This document shows positions 11,471 through 23,170 of a DNA stretch of 64,000 nt, in pieces. The notes beneath the pieces are model-generated. The model saw only the letters and a list, made by a program, of their open reading frames with translations, made no database searches and had not been told where the DNA came from. A program made the position numbers and the translations under genes. How positions within the stretch are numbered: the stretch's first letter is position 1; the number at the start of each line of letters is the position of its first letter. The stretch comes from Riptortus pedestris (taxonomy: Eukaryota; Arthropoda; Insecta; Hemiptera; Alydidae), in the NCBI GenBank assembly GCA_019009955.1, contig CM032228.1, positions 174,726,001-174,790,000 of the forward strand. Direction: 5' to 3'.

Positions 11471-12654
11471 TATGAAGTATCTCAAAATTTGCGGTTGCTA
11501 CTGAGCGAACGAACAAACAATATATTAATAGATTCTCATCTGTATGTTTGCAAGATTCTTTAAAATGTGTCTTCCCATTAGAACCATTGTTGACAGGAGT
11601 CTATAGACTACTCTTGCACAAATCATACTAGGAAAGTGTGATGAACACGTAGATAGCTCTTAGGGTCATTATATCTGAGATCATCAAGGCATTCTTAGCT
11701 CCCTAACAGCAGCCAAGTTAATGACATAACTTTTTTTTTTTAAACCATACCAGACTTAAACTACTATAATGACGCAAGACAAGAGCATGCAAAAATGAAG
11801 AAAGCAAACATTCTTAGTAATAACGTATTCCTCACTTTCACAACAGCTAACATATATTCATATGAACAGGAAAACGTATAGTTTTTTTATTAAAAAAAAG
11901 TATATTCCATCAGAAAAATGTCTAATTGTCCAGTGGATTAGTTAAATGAGTTCCTGAAGGTTGTCATACTTTTCTGACAGTAAATTGTAAAACTTTTAGG
12001 TCGGAGTAGTATTGTTTTGTTATTTGAGCATGCCGCATCTATTTCGTTATAGATCATATCTCGTTATTGCAGAACTTTGGAAATAAATTTATCCAGTTTA
12101 AATGTTTTATTTATTAATTATTTAAGAAAATGAGATTTATCTATTCTTACCTATTTGTATGCAGGAGCTCTTGAAAATGAATTATTTTGTAAAAACAAGA
12201 ATGGTAAAAGCGCCATCAAAGTAAAAGACAGATTGACTTAGTTTTTTTTATCTCTATCTGAGCTTTCAGTTGTGTTCAAAACGTACCGTGTATAAAGTAC
12301 TGTGGAATTGGAGAAATGCTTATCTTTCTGCCTTTTCGTTGAATTTTCAACCTTTAGGGACTCCCTCATACATAGTTAGGGTCTTTTTTACTTTACGGCC
12401 GCAAATAAAATTTGAATAGAAACACATGATTCTGTTGATATCACGTCTTACTACTACAGTAACCGTTCTAAATTCAGTTATACACGGTTCAGGTTATAGA
12501 TTCGTCGTTTGCTTTCTTTCCGGAATAAAAATGAATTTGACCAAACTAGCTTGATATATAACTGGATTTGCAATAGAATCCCTCTCTGGAACCGAAAAAT
12601 CTTGGCAGTAGACAGACCCTCACACTTAGCACGTATGAATGTATGGGTATATAA
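11471..12654. other. No recognisable feature
   Basis: AT-rich DNA without recognised exons or repeats. Confidence 0.5.
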
Positions 12655-12725
12655 ATATACATAAATTGAACGGACCCCATTTTTATCATTTCCCATGTAG
12701 GATCAATGTTCATTTAAATAAATAT
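12655..12725 (+). repeat. HelA fragment
   Basis: TTGAACGGACCCCATTTTTA, TCATTTCCCATGTAGGATC and AATGTTCATTTAAAT match the HelA segment just 3' of its microsatellite site. The rest of the element is not recognisable. Confidence 0.65.
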
Positions 12726-14103
12726 TCAGATATTTTATATTAACATAGGAAATTATCTGACTCATTGGTTTTGCCTTCCGTAGGTAAATAGATTTGATGA
12801 AAATGGGGATGTTTGAATTCAACCTAAGTTTGATATTTACATAGTGCTGAGTTATCTGTTTTCAAATTTCAGTGATTATAGTGTAATATATAATACAAAA
12901 TTATTGAGCTTGTTATTTAGTCGTTTGAAAAAATATGAAAAATAATAATGAAATTTTTTGTATTATATTGAATAACTATGATAACTTGATTCATGAATTC
13001 CAGCTTTCTTACTGATAAAGAACATAAAACATTATTATTTTCAGCTACACTTGTAGAATTGACCAAATAGCCTGCCTCTTGATAAGTTTTGCTTTCATCT
13101 TCAAAGGTATGAAACAGATTATGGTTCTTGTTACAAGGAACGGATAGCAGATGATGTTATCTTCCGCCCTTCTCGGAACTGCTTAGCACTTGAGCTTATA
13201 AAACGGGATCACAGATGGTCTCTCTTTAATTCGGTTCATTTAGAGTATTTATAGTTTGTAAGCGATCTTGATCTGTTTTCTCCAATAGACTAAAATGCTT
13301 ATGAAGTATCTTAGGATAGTGGCATGATTAGGACTAGTTTTAATAATGTAAAGCTGTATTAGCGATTTTCCCAAAATCGGTTCTGGGTGAGAGGACTTAC
13401 AAATAAGCTTGTATTTCTATTTTATAAAATCGTAGTTTTAATAATTTGCTTTTTTTGTGTCAATTTTAACTTTATATTCTTCATTTAACGAGCCAGAGGT
13501 GACTAAAACAATTCAGAATGTAGAATTTCCTTCTTTGATCAATTTCTCACTGATAACAGCATGCATGACTGGAGATACTTATGGGGCCACTCATACTTGG
13601 TAATACTAATAAACTATTAATTATAATTATTAATGATAATCCTACGGATGTTACTAATGATAACTTTATTTAAAATTGCATTACTGAGACCAATTAAAGT
13701 ATTTCAGGACAAAAGAAAGGATCTTTAGGTCTCAATAACCTAAAGGATAATTTTAAATAACTATTAACCTTTTAATTTTTAAGTTTATGGATTTATAATT
13801 GCCTAATATAGTCTAGGATTTTATGATTGCTATATATGTATGAGCAAAATTAATAATGGCATAGCACTAAATGAGGGTTATAGAACCTACCTGTTAAGAG
13901 ATTAGATATTATCAGATTATTAGATATTGACAAATTACCTCTTGGTAAGGCTAAATTAAATTAAGCAGATTTTTATTATGTGGACTCATCAGTGAGTAAG
14001 TGACTGAGTAGAATAATTTTATAAGGTTTGTTAGAACTCTATGTATCTAAGAGAATTATGATTTGCCTTAATGGTTGTGAGATATAAAAAAATACCCTGT
14101 ATG
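12726..14103. other. No recognisable feature
   Basis: Nothing assignable. A 22-bp block at 13700-13721 (TATTTCAGGACAAAAGAAAG plus GA) is shared with 7161-7182 and may mark an old repeat. Confidence 0.45.
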
Positions 14104-14535
14104 TTTTAGCAGATTTCCAGTAAGCGAAATCAGCTATTGAGGTCGTACTCATGAAAATTTCGTCAAATGTCCATCAATCCTACCCAGGAGATGACGAAAA
14201 TGAGGTCCGTTCAAAATTATATATATATATTTGCCTGTTAACGCTCTAGCGGTCGCAATTTTTGTATGATCGTTACCAAATTTCATATTTAAGCGTTTTA
14301 TGTAAATGGAAAGATCAAGTTCGCTAATGGCTGAAATCGGACAAGTGGGAGGGGGGAGGTTTAGAGGGGGGATTTTTGAAAATTTGAAAAACCCCGTTAT
14401 TATGCGTCGGATCGAAAACTTGTATAGAATCAATCTTATGGCAAATTAAATTTACTATAAATATTGTTCTATATATTTATTCTGTATCTTAAATATGAGC
14501 CGAGATATTTGCAATTGTATTGAGTGTGTTTATTT
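14104..14535 (-). repeat. HelA element, lacks 5' end
   Basis: Read on the plus strand, it opens with TTTTAGCAGATTTCC, then TATTGAGGTCGTACTCATGA, TCCTACCCAGGAGATGACGA, a short TA run at 14219-14231, GTTAACGCTCTAGCGGTCGC and the remaining core. It ends near GCCGAGATATTTGCAATTG. The GTCCGTCACG end is missing. Confidence 0.85.
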
Positions 14536-17520
14536 ACAATTTTAGTAGCGTATGCTTCACATAAATGGCGAGCACCTTTTCTTGATCCTTATATTATTGC
14601 TTAGTACACACCACCCCAGGACACATTACCCCATGTTCTTGTGGTCGTATTCGCATTATCAAATATTTATCTGCTCTCGAAAACAGTGGCAAGGCATTGG
14701 GACTTTTCTCACCATATTGTGTTTGGGTGTTTTAGAATTTTTTAGAAATCAAAATAGTTTTATAATTGCACGCTGACAAACATACTTGAATGAACTGTCA
14801 AGGATTATGCGACCCTACGACGATGCTTGTCCGACAACTATAACATAGTAAGTATAATCATTTCTGTTAAAAAAAAAAAAGAAAATTAGAAGACTAGTTG
14901 ACTCATGGCAAAGAACAATGAGCGCCTTGTAACTGGAAGTAGTGGGCAATTCCAGGGAAGGCAGGTATTTCCATGTGGTTTGCAACCTGAAGTGCAGGTA
15001 GGGGAGAGGGGGAAGGTGATCAGGGATGGAGAAGGGAATTCCCTCTGATCAACGGGCGGCTTTCTTTGAACTTCAGCGTCTGCTCTCTCCAGAACAGCTG
15101 TATCATTTGGGTTTCAAAGTGCCTCTTAGCTCCTAACCACCCTAACTGGCTAGGAGATAAGAAACCAATTTTCGTTTTGGATGAGTATGTTAAGATTACT
15201 GTGCAACCAACAAAACTATTCCCTGTCGAATAAATTCTTGCCACATGCAGATCAACTTTCAGAAAAGTATCTAACTTAAAACGAGTTCAAGACATTTAAA
15301 AAGTCATTCATTCGTCAGGACACCTGAGGAGGAAGCTCATTACAGGTGGGAGCGATGTAGGCCAGCCTCCACTAGTAGATCATTTATTTCAAGAGTGCAG
15401 ACTTTCGAAGCATCGGCCTCATTCTCAGATCCGAACATGACACACTCAATCCAGGAACATATAAATACATTCACTATATATCACAATACAGTTTTAAAAA
15501 TAATAAAACATCAAAAACTACAGTCATGAAGAATATGTGAATTATTATTGTACATATATTTGTGGATATTGATCCGGAGATGCAAAGGAAAAATAAAACT
15601 ACAAATTTCAGGACCTCTAATAGTGTTTTTATTCTGTTTTAACATAGAAATGCGTTTCTAATCTCCTGTTTTCCACGCAGAGGTACTCTCAAATGAGGTA
15701 TTTATTTAATTGTTGCGTGTTCTACGTTTTCGATTCTACACGCAATGCCATATTAATTTCTTTGCCTTTTCCAAAAGAGGCAAATTCACAGAAAATAAAA
15801 CAGTATCTAAATGTCTTTCTTAAGATTGACTATTGACTTATTCCAACCAGATAGAATTTCACTCTTAGGCTTGTAAAAGACACCTCTCCTCTTCATTGTC
15901 TCCTTAAGCTGACTGCATTTGCCAGCACATGTAGTCGAACTACAATTTTAATGTACTTCTCAACTTTTTCTATTGAGAACTTTGACTGGGAGCTAAACTC
16001 TCCGGCGGCAAAGAAATCAGATCATTCAGTCAGGGATGTTACAGTTCTCGCCTTATCTGCTGGCTTTTAACAAATGACATTTTAGGGTGAAATCTAAAAT
16101 TGCCTTGTAAATCGAATCTACAGAAATGTACAGAAAAAGAGTAATCATATTTGCCAAATGATTTGTATGAATAAAGTAAATTTGTGAACTTGTTTATCTT
16201 GAGAGTTGTGGACGGTGATCAGCCAAAACAAGTAAGGCCACAAAAAGTGGTTTTTGCCTTGTGTGGTCGCTAACCACTTTCTACCTTTTCCCCGTAACTA
16301 GTTTGGTTTTTATCTTTAAATCATCCAATGGAATTGCAGCATTAAAAGGAGCCTAATATATGCTCGAGAATCTTGGTTTTTTTTCTTGTTCATTATATTT
16401 AACGGAATCAATAAAAAATACAGGAAGTGTATATACTTTAAATCTTATAAACCATTATCAGGTTCGTTTTATACCTGAGGATGTATGTATGTCTATTACT
16501 CAAAATATTTAAACTAAGATGCAGTGATAACTGCAATTTTGTTACAGTTATTATTTAAGAGTCTACAATATTTGTATTTTTGGATAAAAATATTACAAGA
16601 TGAATTTTCAAACGGCTATTCATAATTAAAGTAAAAGGTCCTTCCTAGAAATACGTAATTAGGACTCAGATGTAAAATGAATTCCATAAATCCTAAAGAA
16701 GGCTGTAAATTAAAGAGATCAAACTGCCTGGCCTGATTATTTATTCTTCGTTTGAAACATTGAAGTATGAAGAGCTATTACTCAGCAAATAATTAAATAT
16801 GACTTAAAAAGCTCTCGGCGTTACCCCGATTTTACCACCTACATTTAAATAAAATGCTTTTCTCAATCATTAACTTTATAATTTCATAATAATGAACATA
16901 TTATTTGAAAGAAAGTAGTAGTGTTGTAATAGCTTCAAGTAAAAATTGCATGAGTGAGAATTGCAAGCAAACAAAAAAAAAATACAAGTCTCTGTTACTA
17001 ATATAGATATAGTTTGAAACAACTTTTTAATGTTTTAGGACCGAAATTTGTATTTGAAACAAAATTTGTTCTTTACAGTTTACTCTTAAAAAAAAATAAT
17101 GAAAATATAAAAGAATACTGCTTTGAATTCCTAATAAACCTTAACTCCAGTTTGTGGCACTAATGTACAAAATATTTACATCATTGGTACAGTTACGAAA
17201 ATTGTCTCAGTTATATGGAGACTCGCACGTGGATCACTAATAAATTCTATTTCGCTAACATAAGCCTGCTAAAAAAATGTTTAAACGAATACCATTTGAG
17301 GGCCGAAGAATGTATTCTTTTGGTTTTTTTACATATTTTTCTATTATAACAATATTTACGAAGATATTGAGGATTATATATTTTACACTCACTCTTAGTT
17401 AAAATTCGGATTCCGATATAGTGTAGTAAATTGTACCAAGTGATAGTTGACTCATAAATATAAAACTTCACTGGAATTGATCGTGACGCTATGAGGGAAA
17501 GATGGTTCAGCCTTCCGTTG
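14536..17520. other. Unassigned; GC-richer coding-like patch at 14900-15450
   Basis: Most of the stretch is featureless AT-rich DNA. The patch at 14900-15450 is GC-richer and holds an open minus-strand frame of 74 codons (15020-15244), plus fragments of a second frame. No motif is recognised and no clear splice pair bounds it. A small inverted repeat (AAAGTGGTT / AACCACTTT) occurs near 16245-16283. Confidence 0.35.
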
Positions 17521-17525
17521 TCGCT

Positions 17526-17800
17526 TCAGTGCCTCATGAGCTCCCGATTCTTTTTTTTTTTTGGGTTTTTACACCGGTAACTTCTCTCTTGTTCTGTGAG
17601 ACCCCCCGCTACCCTTGGCGTTAGGACGTTGCCCACCCCAGTGCAGTTGTATACCCGAATTTCAGAACTTACGTCTCCAGCCTGCTCATCTGCAGTGATT
17701 GGTGAGATTTCCCTTATTTCCTTAAGATCTTGTCCTTCATCTCTTTTCTTTCCTCTTGTCATTCAGTGCCGTTTCTCTTAGGGATAAGTGCTACAGAGGT
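17526..17800 (-). other. GC-rich coding-like island, unidentified
   Basis: An open 78-codon minus-strand frame (17526-17762) contains GDVSSEIRVYNCTGVGNV and ends in a lysine run made by a T13-like tract. The opposite strand is also open over much of the same DNA and has a weak acceptor (TGTTCTGTGAG) and donor (GTGAGA). Neither product is recognised. It may be a TE fragment or an exon. Confidence 0.25.
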
Positions 17801-18560
17801 AAGACCGTTTTATTACCATATGTTTTATTATACATATGTATTTGTACCTGGTACATTTTCAGTTCTCCGCTTATCTGACTTTATCAGTGCCTATTATTTT
17901 TCTTTGTTTATCAGTTGGGCTTATTTTTTAGCTTTTACCAACAGTTTTTTATTCAATTATTTTTATTTTTTTCTAGCAAATGTCCTTTGGATGATACATT
18001 TTCATCATTGATTTTCTAATTTTAACTAAAACAGTGAAACATTCCATACAATAAGATAAAAATATGTCTCTCCATTGTTATAAACAAGAAATATAACATT
18101 ATATTAACTAAACTTGTTAATTATGCATTAAATATTCTCTATCCAAGGGCGGAGAATCCTTTAATGTTGGGAACATTCAACTGTGTTCGTGAGACACACC
18201 GATCTGACATTGTACATGTATTTCCCAATCAATTATATGGATAATTATAATAAATGCCTAGAATATCTCCAGGGCTACCTTGCATGTTAAGCCTAAATAA
18301 CAATTACATCCACTTTGTGCCATTGTATGAAGCACAAAGAGGATTCAGCTTTATGTTTATCAGAGCTTCAAATTATTGATTTTATAGGTGTAGATTTAAA
18401 TGAAATATTCATTTACTACATTAAATAAAGATGGAGTAAAATTATTGATGTTCAGAGTTAGCCTTCAAACTGAGTACATAGACATGATTTTATTTATATA
18501 TTTATTGGAGCTTCGCAGCTTTGGCGATGTTGCTCTAAACAAAAGCCTCGTAACTGAAAA
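17801..18560. other. No recognisable feature
   Basis: T-rich then AT-rich DNA without exon or repeat signals. Confidence 0.5.
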
Positions 18561-18564
18561 AAAA

Positions 18565-19010
18565 CTAAACAAAACAAAACTCAAATGAAAACAAAACGAT
18601 ACAAAAAAAATAACAAAATTAAACAAAACAGAAATGGAAGACAAAACAGAAAAGGTAAAAAAAAACAGATGAGGAACACAACACGTAAAAGGAACACAAA
18701 CCAGAAAAGGAACATAGAACACAAAAGGAACACAAAACAAAAAAGGATCACAAAACAGAAAAAACACAAAAAACAGAGATGGGAAAGAAATAGAAACGCA
18801 ACCTAAAACAGAACTGGAAAGCAAAAAAAAAAAGGAAATAGATCGCAGAAGGCGAAATTTGAACTCAGAAACGGAAATGGAACTCAAAAAAACAAAATAG
18901 AACTCAAAAAACAAGAATGAAAATCAAAAAATAAAAATGGAACACAACAAAGAACAGAATAAATGAACAAGGGAACACATAAAGACAAAATTCAAAGCCA
19001 GGTACAAAAC
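18565..19010 (+). repeat. A-rich degenerate minisatellite
   Basis: About 25 imperfect units of roughly 15-17 bp, based on AAAAGGAACACAAAAC. Nearly all bases on this strand are A, G or C, with few T. Long reading frames on the complement are a by-product of this T-poor composition. Confidence 0.8.
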
Positions 19011-19299
19011 TGAAAATTCAAACTATTGACATTAGACAGTAGGGAGATCATTATTAAAATATTTGAATATTCAATAAATTAATAAAAACAATAATAATAA
19101 TAAAATTGGTATATAAAATGAATATAAGAAACTTAAAATTATTGACGTTTAGATAAGTTATAAGTTCTTACAGGTGACTATTTACATAAAACTGTGCCTC
19201 CCTAATACACACTCGAGTGAGTGAAAACCAAAAAATTGAGGTTTAGATAAAATGTTTATTTTTTGCATCCAAAAATGTTATAATATGTTATTATTATTA

Positions 19300-19462
19300 T
19301 TTCTTATTAACGTCCACTTTTTGCAACTCAGGGTAATTGGTCGGGCTATCTACAGGTTACCACCCTCTTCTAGCCAGGGTGGGATTTTAGACGTTATTTA
19401 ATGAATTTCGTCACTAAATAATTTCCTTTCCCCAGGCGAGAATCGAAATGCCATAGTCATGA
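19300..19462 (-). repeat. tRNA-derived SINE, 5'-truncated
   Basis: Read on the plus strand: TTAACGTCCACTTTTTGCAA, then TACAGGTTACCACCC, TCTAGCCAGGGTGGGA, CACTAAATAATTTCC and CAGGCGAGAATCGAAATGCC (complement of the B box). The tRNA-like head beyond the B box is lost. Confidence 0.8.
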
Positions 19463-20051
19463 ATCATTTTTCATATTAAGAGGATCTGTAGAAAATTGGG
19501 TTTGCGATTTCTTCCAATATATCGGGGAATATTTGGTTGAGATTAATTTTAAATAAGTTAAGTTATGAGGTACTGGAAATTGTGGCACTCTTTATCAAAG
19601 TGATAACCTAATTTTTACAACCTTACATCCATATTATCAGACGTTCAAGTTAGGTCTATAAATATAGCTAAGAGAACTGTTTTACTATGGAAGATGTCCT
19701 ATTCAAAATAAAATTTCTATCACGAGTTCCTGTTTCCCATTTAAGAAATTACAATAGATTGTTGACATCATATAGGATTTGTTTTTTTTAGAGAATACGG
19801 TGTCAAAACATTTTAAGAGGATTACTTTACTGCTTTTTGACAAATGTTTCAGCATATGTACTTGGATTACTTTCGACAGGACCTGGGGCAAAGTTACTTT
19901 TCTTTATAAAGTTCTTATTGAAAGGGCTTCTCTCTATTACGGAAGTTTGAAATATTAGCAGGCTTATGAAGATTTCAATTGATTAACTTAGTAGATAGTG
20001 AGAATGCCTGAAAGCTTATGTGTGTAGGCGAATACGCGCGCGCGTGCACAC

Positions 20052-20064
20052 TCCCCCCCCCCCC

Positions 20065-20104
<40 letters not shown>
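20052..20104. repeat. C-run, (CA)n and (TA)n compound tract
   Basis: About 14 C residues, then CA units, then TA units. No element flanks were recognised. Confidence 0.9.
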
Positions 20105-20314
20105 CTTATGCGTATGTATATGTCTAGTTACTAGCTGTCAATCTGCCTGAAACAGGATCTTATTTGTGCGAGAGGTTCTAGCTGTTTTACACATTAGGAT
20201 ATGCTCCACTACTCTCATGGCGGGAAATTTGTCCTTTGGTGGGTATCTTTACCTATGTGTACCTACGCTTTGGCAACGTTGGTACTTGTGTTGAGACTAT
20301 TTCAGGAGTATAGA

Positions 20315-20594
20315 TTATATAATAGGACATATCATAATTGAGTTCCTTTGAGGAGATGTTATGATTAAGGTGCTTGGTGATTGCTCAGTAGTAATAGGAT
20401 GGTTCCTGAGATGGCGGTGCACAATCTCAATAGTAGCGGTAGGAAGTACGTGCGTCAAATTATTATTACGACGGCCTGCCATTGGTACCGTTACGGCGTA
20501 GGCCTTTCCTTCGCATCCAGGCACGTCCTTTGGGAGGAATTTATTAATGAGATGGCCTCCTGCTCCAGCTATCTTCCCGACGACAAGGGATAAA
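20315..20594 (-). pseudogene. Coding-like GC-rich remnant, unidentified
   Basis: A GC-rich block in AT-rich DNA. One minus-strand frame is open for about 90 codons (LVVGKIAGAGGHLINKF...). A second frame (VLFEKVYPLSSGR, stop, LEQEAISLINSSQR) looks equally protein-like but has stops. No family is recognised. Conflicting frames suggest a decayed coding sequence, either a processed pseudogene or a TE. Confidence 0.3.
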
Positions 20595-21177
20595 CCTTTT
20601 CAAAGAGAACCTCCGCATTCTTGGACCAATTTTGTTATGTCCCACGATGAAGTGGCAGTTACTGAGGTTATCTTAGGATCTCAAATGTACTTATGACAAA
20701 TATAGGCATCCATAGGGGAAATTTATCCAGAAACGTACCTGAAACAGAACTTTGCATTATGGCTACAGCTTCATACGTAATGTATTACTTTTTCCTCTAT
20801 TATTCTGAGCTAGGAATAAAGTAGTTTTCGGAGAACTAGGCTTTAGATTTCATTTTTGTATTTCCTAAGATGAAAAAGTTCAAAATGCTAATAGTTCATA
20901 TATGTGAAACTTCTAGCACCATTCTGTTTGTCTTGACATCAACTTTTTCTTATATTTGAAATTTCACCTTAGAGATAATATCACAACGTGACACTAAAAT
21001 AATTATAAGTAAGGGATAATTTAAAAGGAAACCAATAAACATAAGAGGGTGAAACTGAAAGGAAGAATATAAATGCTTTTGCCTGACAGATCTCAGAGGT
21101 TATGTGAACTATATAGGGAAAGTAATTAAATGTGGTATTCAAGTGCCATCGCATTTTAAATGTTAAATAAAAAAAAT
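20595..21177. other. No recognisable feature
   Basis: AT-rich DNA without recognised features. Confidence 0.5.
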
Positions 21178-21715
21178 GTCGGCACGCAGGGGCTGCGTAA
21201 ACTAAGCACATCTCCCAAGTGAAGTTTGGCAATAGAGAAATCTGCTTACTAGTAACAGAAGTAGTTAAGAGTGTCTAAACCAATTTCACGAGAGCCGACC
21301 TTTTACGGAAACGGCGAACTAGCTTTCGGGGATACTCACGAATAGACCCGACAACAGCCGATCTCTCCCGGTATCCACACACACACACTTAATATAGAAT
21401 ATATAAAATGCAAATATCTCGGGTAATATCCAAGATAGGGAATAAATGTATATAACAATATGCATAGTAAATTTAATTTGCAATATGATTGGTTCTATAC
21501 ACGTTTTCGATCCGACGTATAGTAACGGAGACATTTCGAAGTTTCGAAAATCTCACCTCTTAACCCCCCTCTCTCTCTGGTCCGATTTCAGCCATTAACG
21601 AATTTGATCTTTTGTTTTGCATAAAACGAGTAAATATCGAGTTTGGTAAAGATCAAACAACAATTACGACCGCTAGAGCGGTAACAGACAAATATATATA
21701 TATATATATTTGTAT
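21178..21715 (+). repeat. HelA element, truncated at its microsatellite
   Basis: Starts GTCGGCACGCAGGGGCTGCG, then AAGCACATCTCCCAAGTGAA, CACGAGAGCCGACC, AAATGCAAATATCTCGGGTA, ACGTATAGTAACGGAGACAT, CCGATTTCAGCCATTAACGA, CGACCGCTAGAGCGGTAACA and a TA run (21690-21711). The 3' third is absent; family B starts at once after the TA run. Confidence 0.9.
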
Positions 21716-22110
21716 GCTAAAATCTGATGTGGGCACCACCTGACCTCCTTGTACATCTATACGATATCTCCGATCGAAAAATGAAATAGAACATAATTTA
21801 TAGATACTTTTGTCTTGAACGAAAAAAGTTATATACAATTTAATTTTTCGCACTTCTAATAGATGCGAATGAATTTCGAATTTTTATTTCGGCTCTGCTT
21901 TAACCCCCCTCCCCTCCTCTTCCCCTTTGGCCAATTTCAGTCGAAAGATGTGTAATACTAAAAGTTACGTCAATCTCAAAAACGAAATTTTATCATTTTA
22001 ATGTTAGCGGTTTTTGAGTTATACTAGATACTTACGTACTGACGTTACCCTGAAAATAGTCCAAATGGGTTCAGTGAGGGTCAATACCAATAACTCTATT
22101 GAAATCTGAA
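21716..22110 (+). repeat. Dispersed repeat family B, best copy
   Basis: Order of blocks: CTGACCTCCTTGTACATCTA, GATCGAAAAATGAAATAGAA, ATAATTTATAGATAC, GCACTTCTAATAGATGCGAA, a C/T-rich run (21900-21925), GCCAATTTCAGTCGAAAGAT and CTTACGTACTGACGTTACCC. It abuts the microsatellite of the preceding HelA copy. Termini and class are unresolved. Confidence 0.55.
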
Positions 22111-23162
22111 ATTTTTCGAAAAAAGATATTTTAAACTGTGTAGGGTATTTAAGATTTTGTTAGAATTGTAGTATTGACAATTACAAAAGAATGTGGGGTC
22201 ATTGCCCGTGAAAGCTGTTGAACAGATATTTCGTTCAGAATCTGATCTGCAATTATGTCTTAACTCATTTAAATGTAGTTGAATTTTATTATCACGAAGG
22301 TTTACTGTGTGGGTGTCTGGATGGAGGTCTGTGTGGATGTAATGAGTCTTGGAATTTGACTAGAGTGGGCTTTACTATGTGTTTGATTATAAGATTGCGT
22401 GTAAACTTATGTAGATGGTTTATATAAACAATGCACTGATAGAGCTCACTGTTATTTTGCGGTAAAGACCAAGACCCTATGTAATAGTCGTTAGGTTAAT
22501 AAATTTTGATGATAAATGTATTTACATTGTACAATAGGCTGATATTCTTTACAATAGGCTTGTTCTTGTTTAGATTTTAAATGCGTGACACTCTTGATTT
22601 GAAGAGCCATAATGAATCACCTTTATGGTTGGAACACTCTATAACTAACATGCTAAAATTACCATACTACAAGTTATTCTGATTTAAGCTAGCAAAGCGT
22701 TTGACGTTACAAGTTGTATCTATGTGTCTGCAAGCTGTGCCAGAAGCCGCTCCAGCATTGCGTTTTTATTTCACTTGTATGACTAAACAATTACAAGTAA
22801 TTGTTCTACATACGTGTGCTAATAAAAAAGAAGACAGCAATATCCTACCTAATGAACCTTCTGTTCTAAACCGAAGTAGATGGTGATATAAAAGCATAAC
22901 ATTTGTTGTTGCGAGATCAGGGTGATGACATCACTTGGATGTAGCTTATTTCTAGATGATCTCAGTTTTGAGCCTTAATTACAATTAAAGAGAGCATTGT
23001 TTCACACGTTTAGTAGTTCTATAAATTATTTGATGTCTTAAATATGTTGCTGTTAAGCATTTTGTACATCCATAAAGAATTATGATTCACAGGAAATTGA
23101 ATTAACTGGAGCCAATAAGGTTATGAAATTACTTCCAATTCCTCGAAAACTCAATTCCAGAA
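22111..23162. other. No recognisable feature
   Basis: AT-rich DNA. A short tandem duplication of TACAATAGGCT occurs at 22531-22560. The 20-mer GATTCACAGGAAATTGAATT near 23083 recurs near 27630. Confidence 0.5.
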
Positions 23163-23170
23163 GAACTGGA
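23163..23170. repeat. Target-site duplication, left copy (GAACTGGA)
   Basis: Exact 8-bp direct repeat of 23909-23916, immediately outside the Merlin TIRs. Confidence 0.9.

Noticed and set aside
13197..13260. TATAAAA near 13197 as a promoter
   Set aside because: Single TATA-like string in AT-rich DNA with no recognised gene downstream.
18465..18914. 149-codon Phe/Val/Cys-rich frame on the minus strand
   Set aside because: Complement of the T-poor A-rich minisatellite, so it is open by composition.
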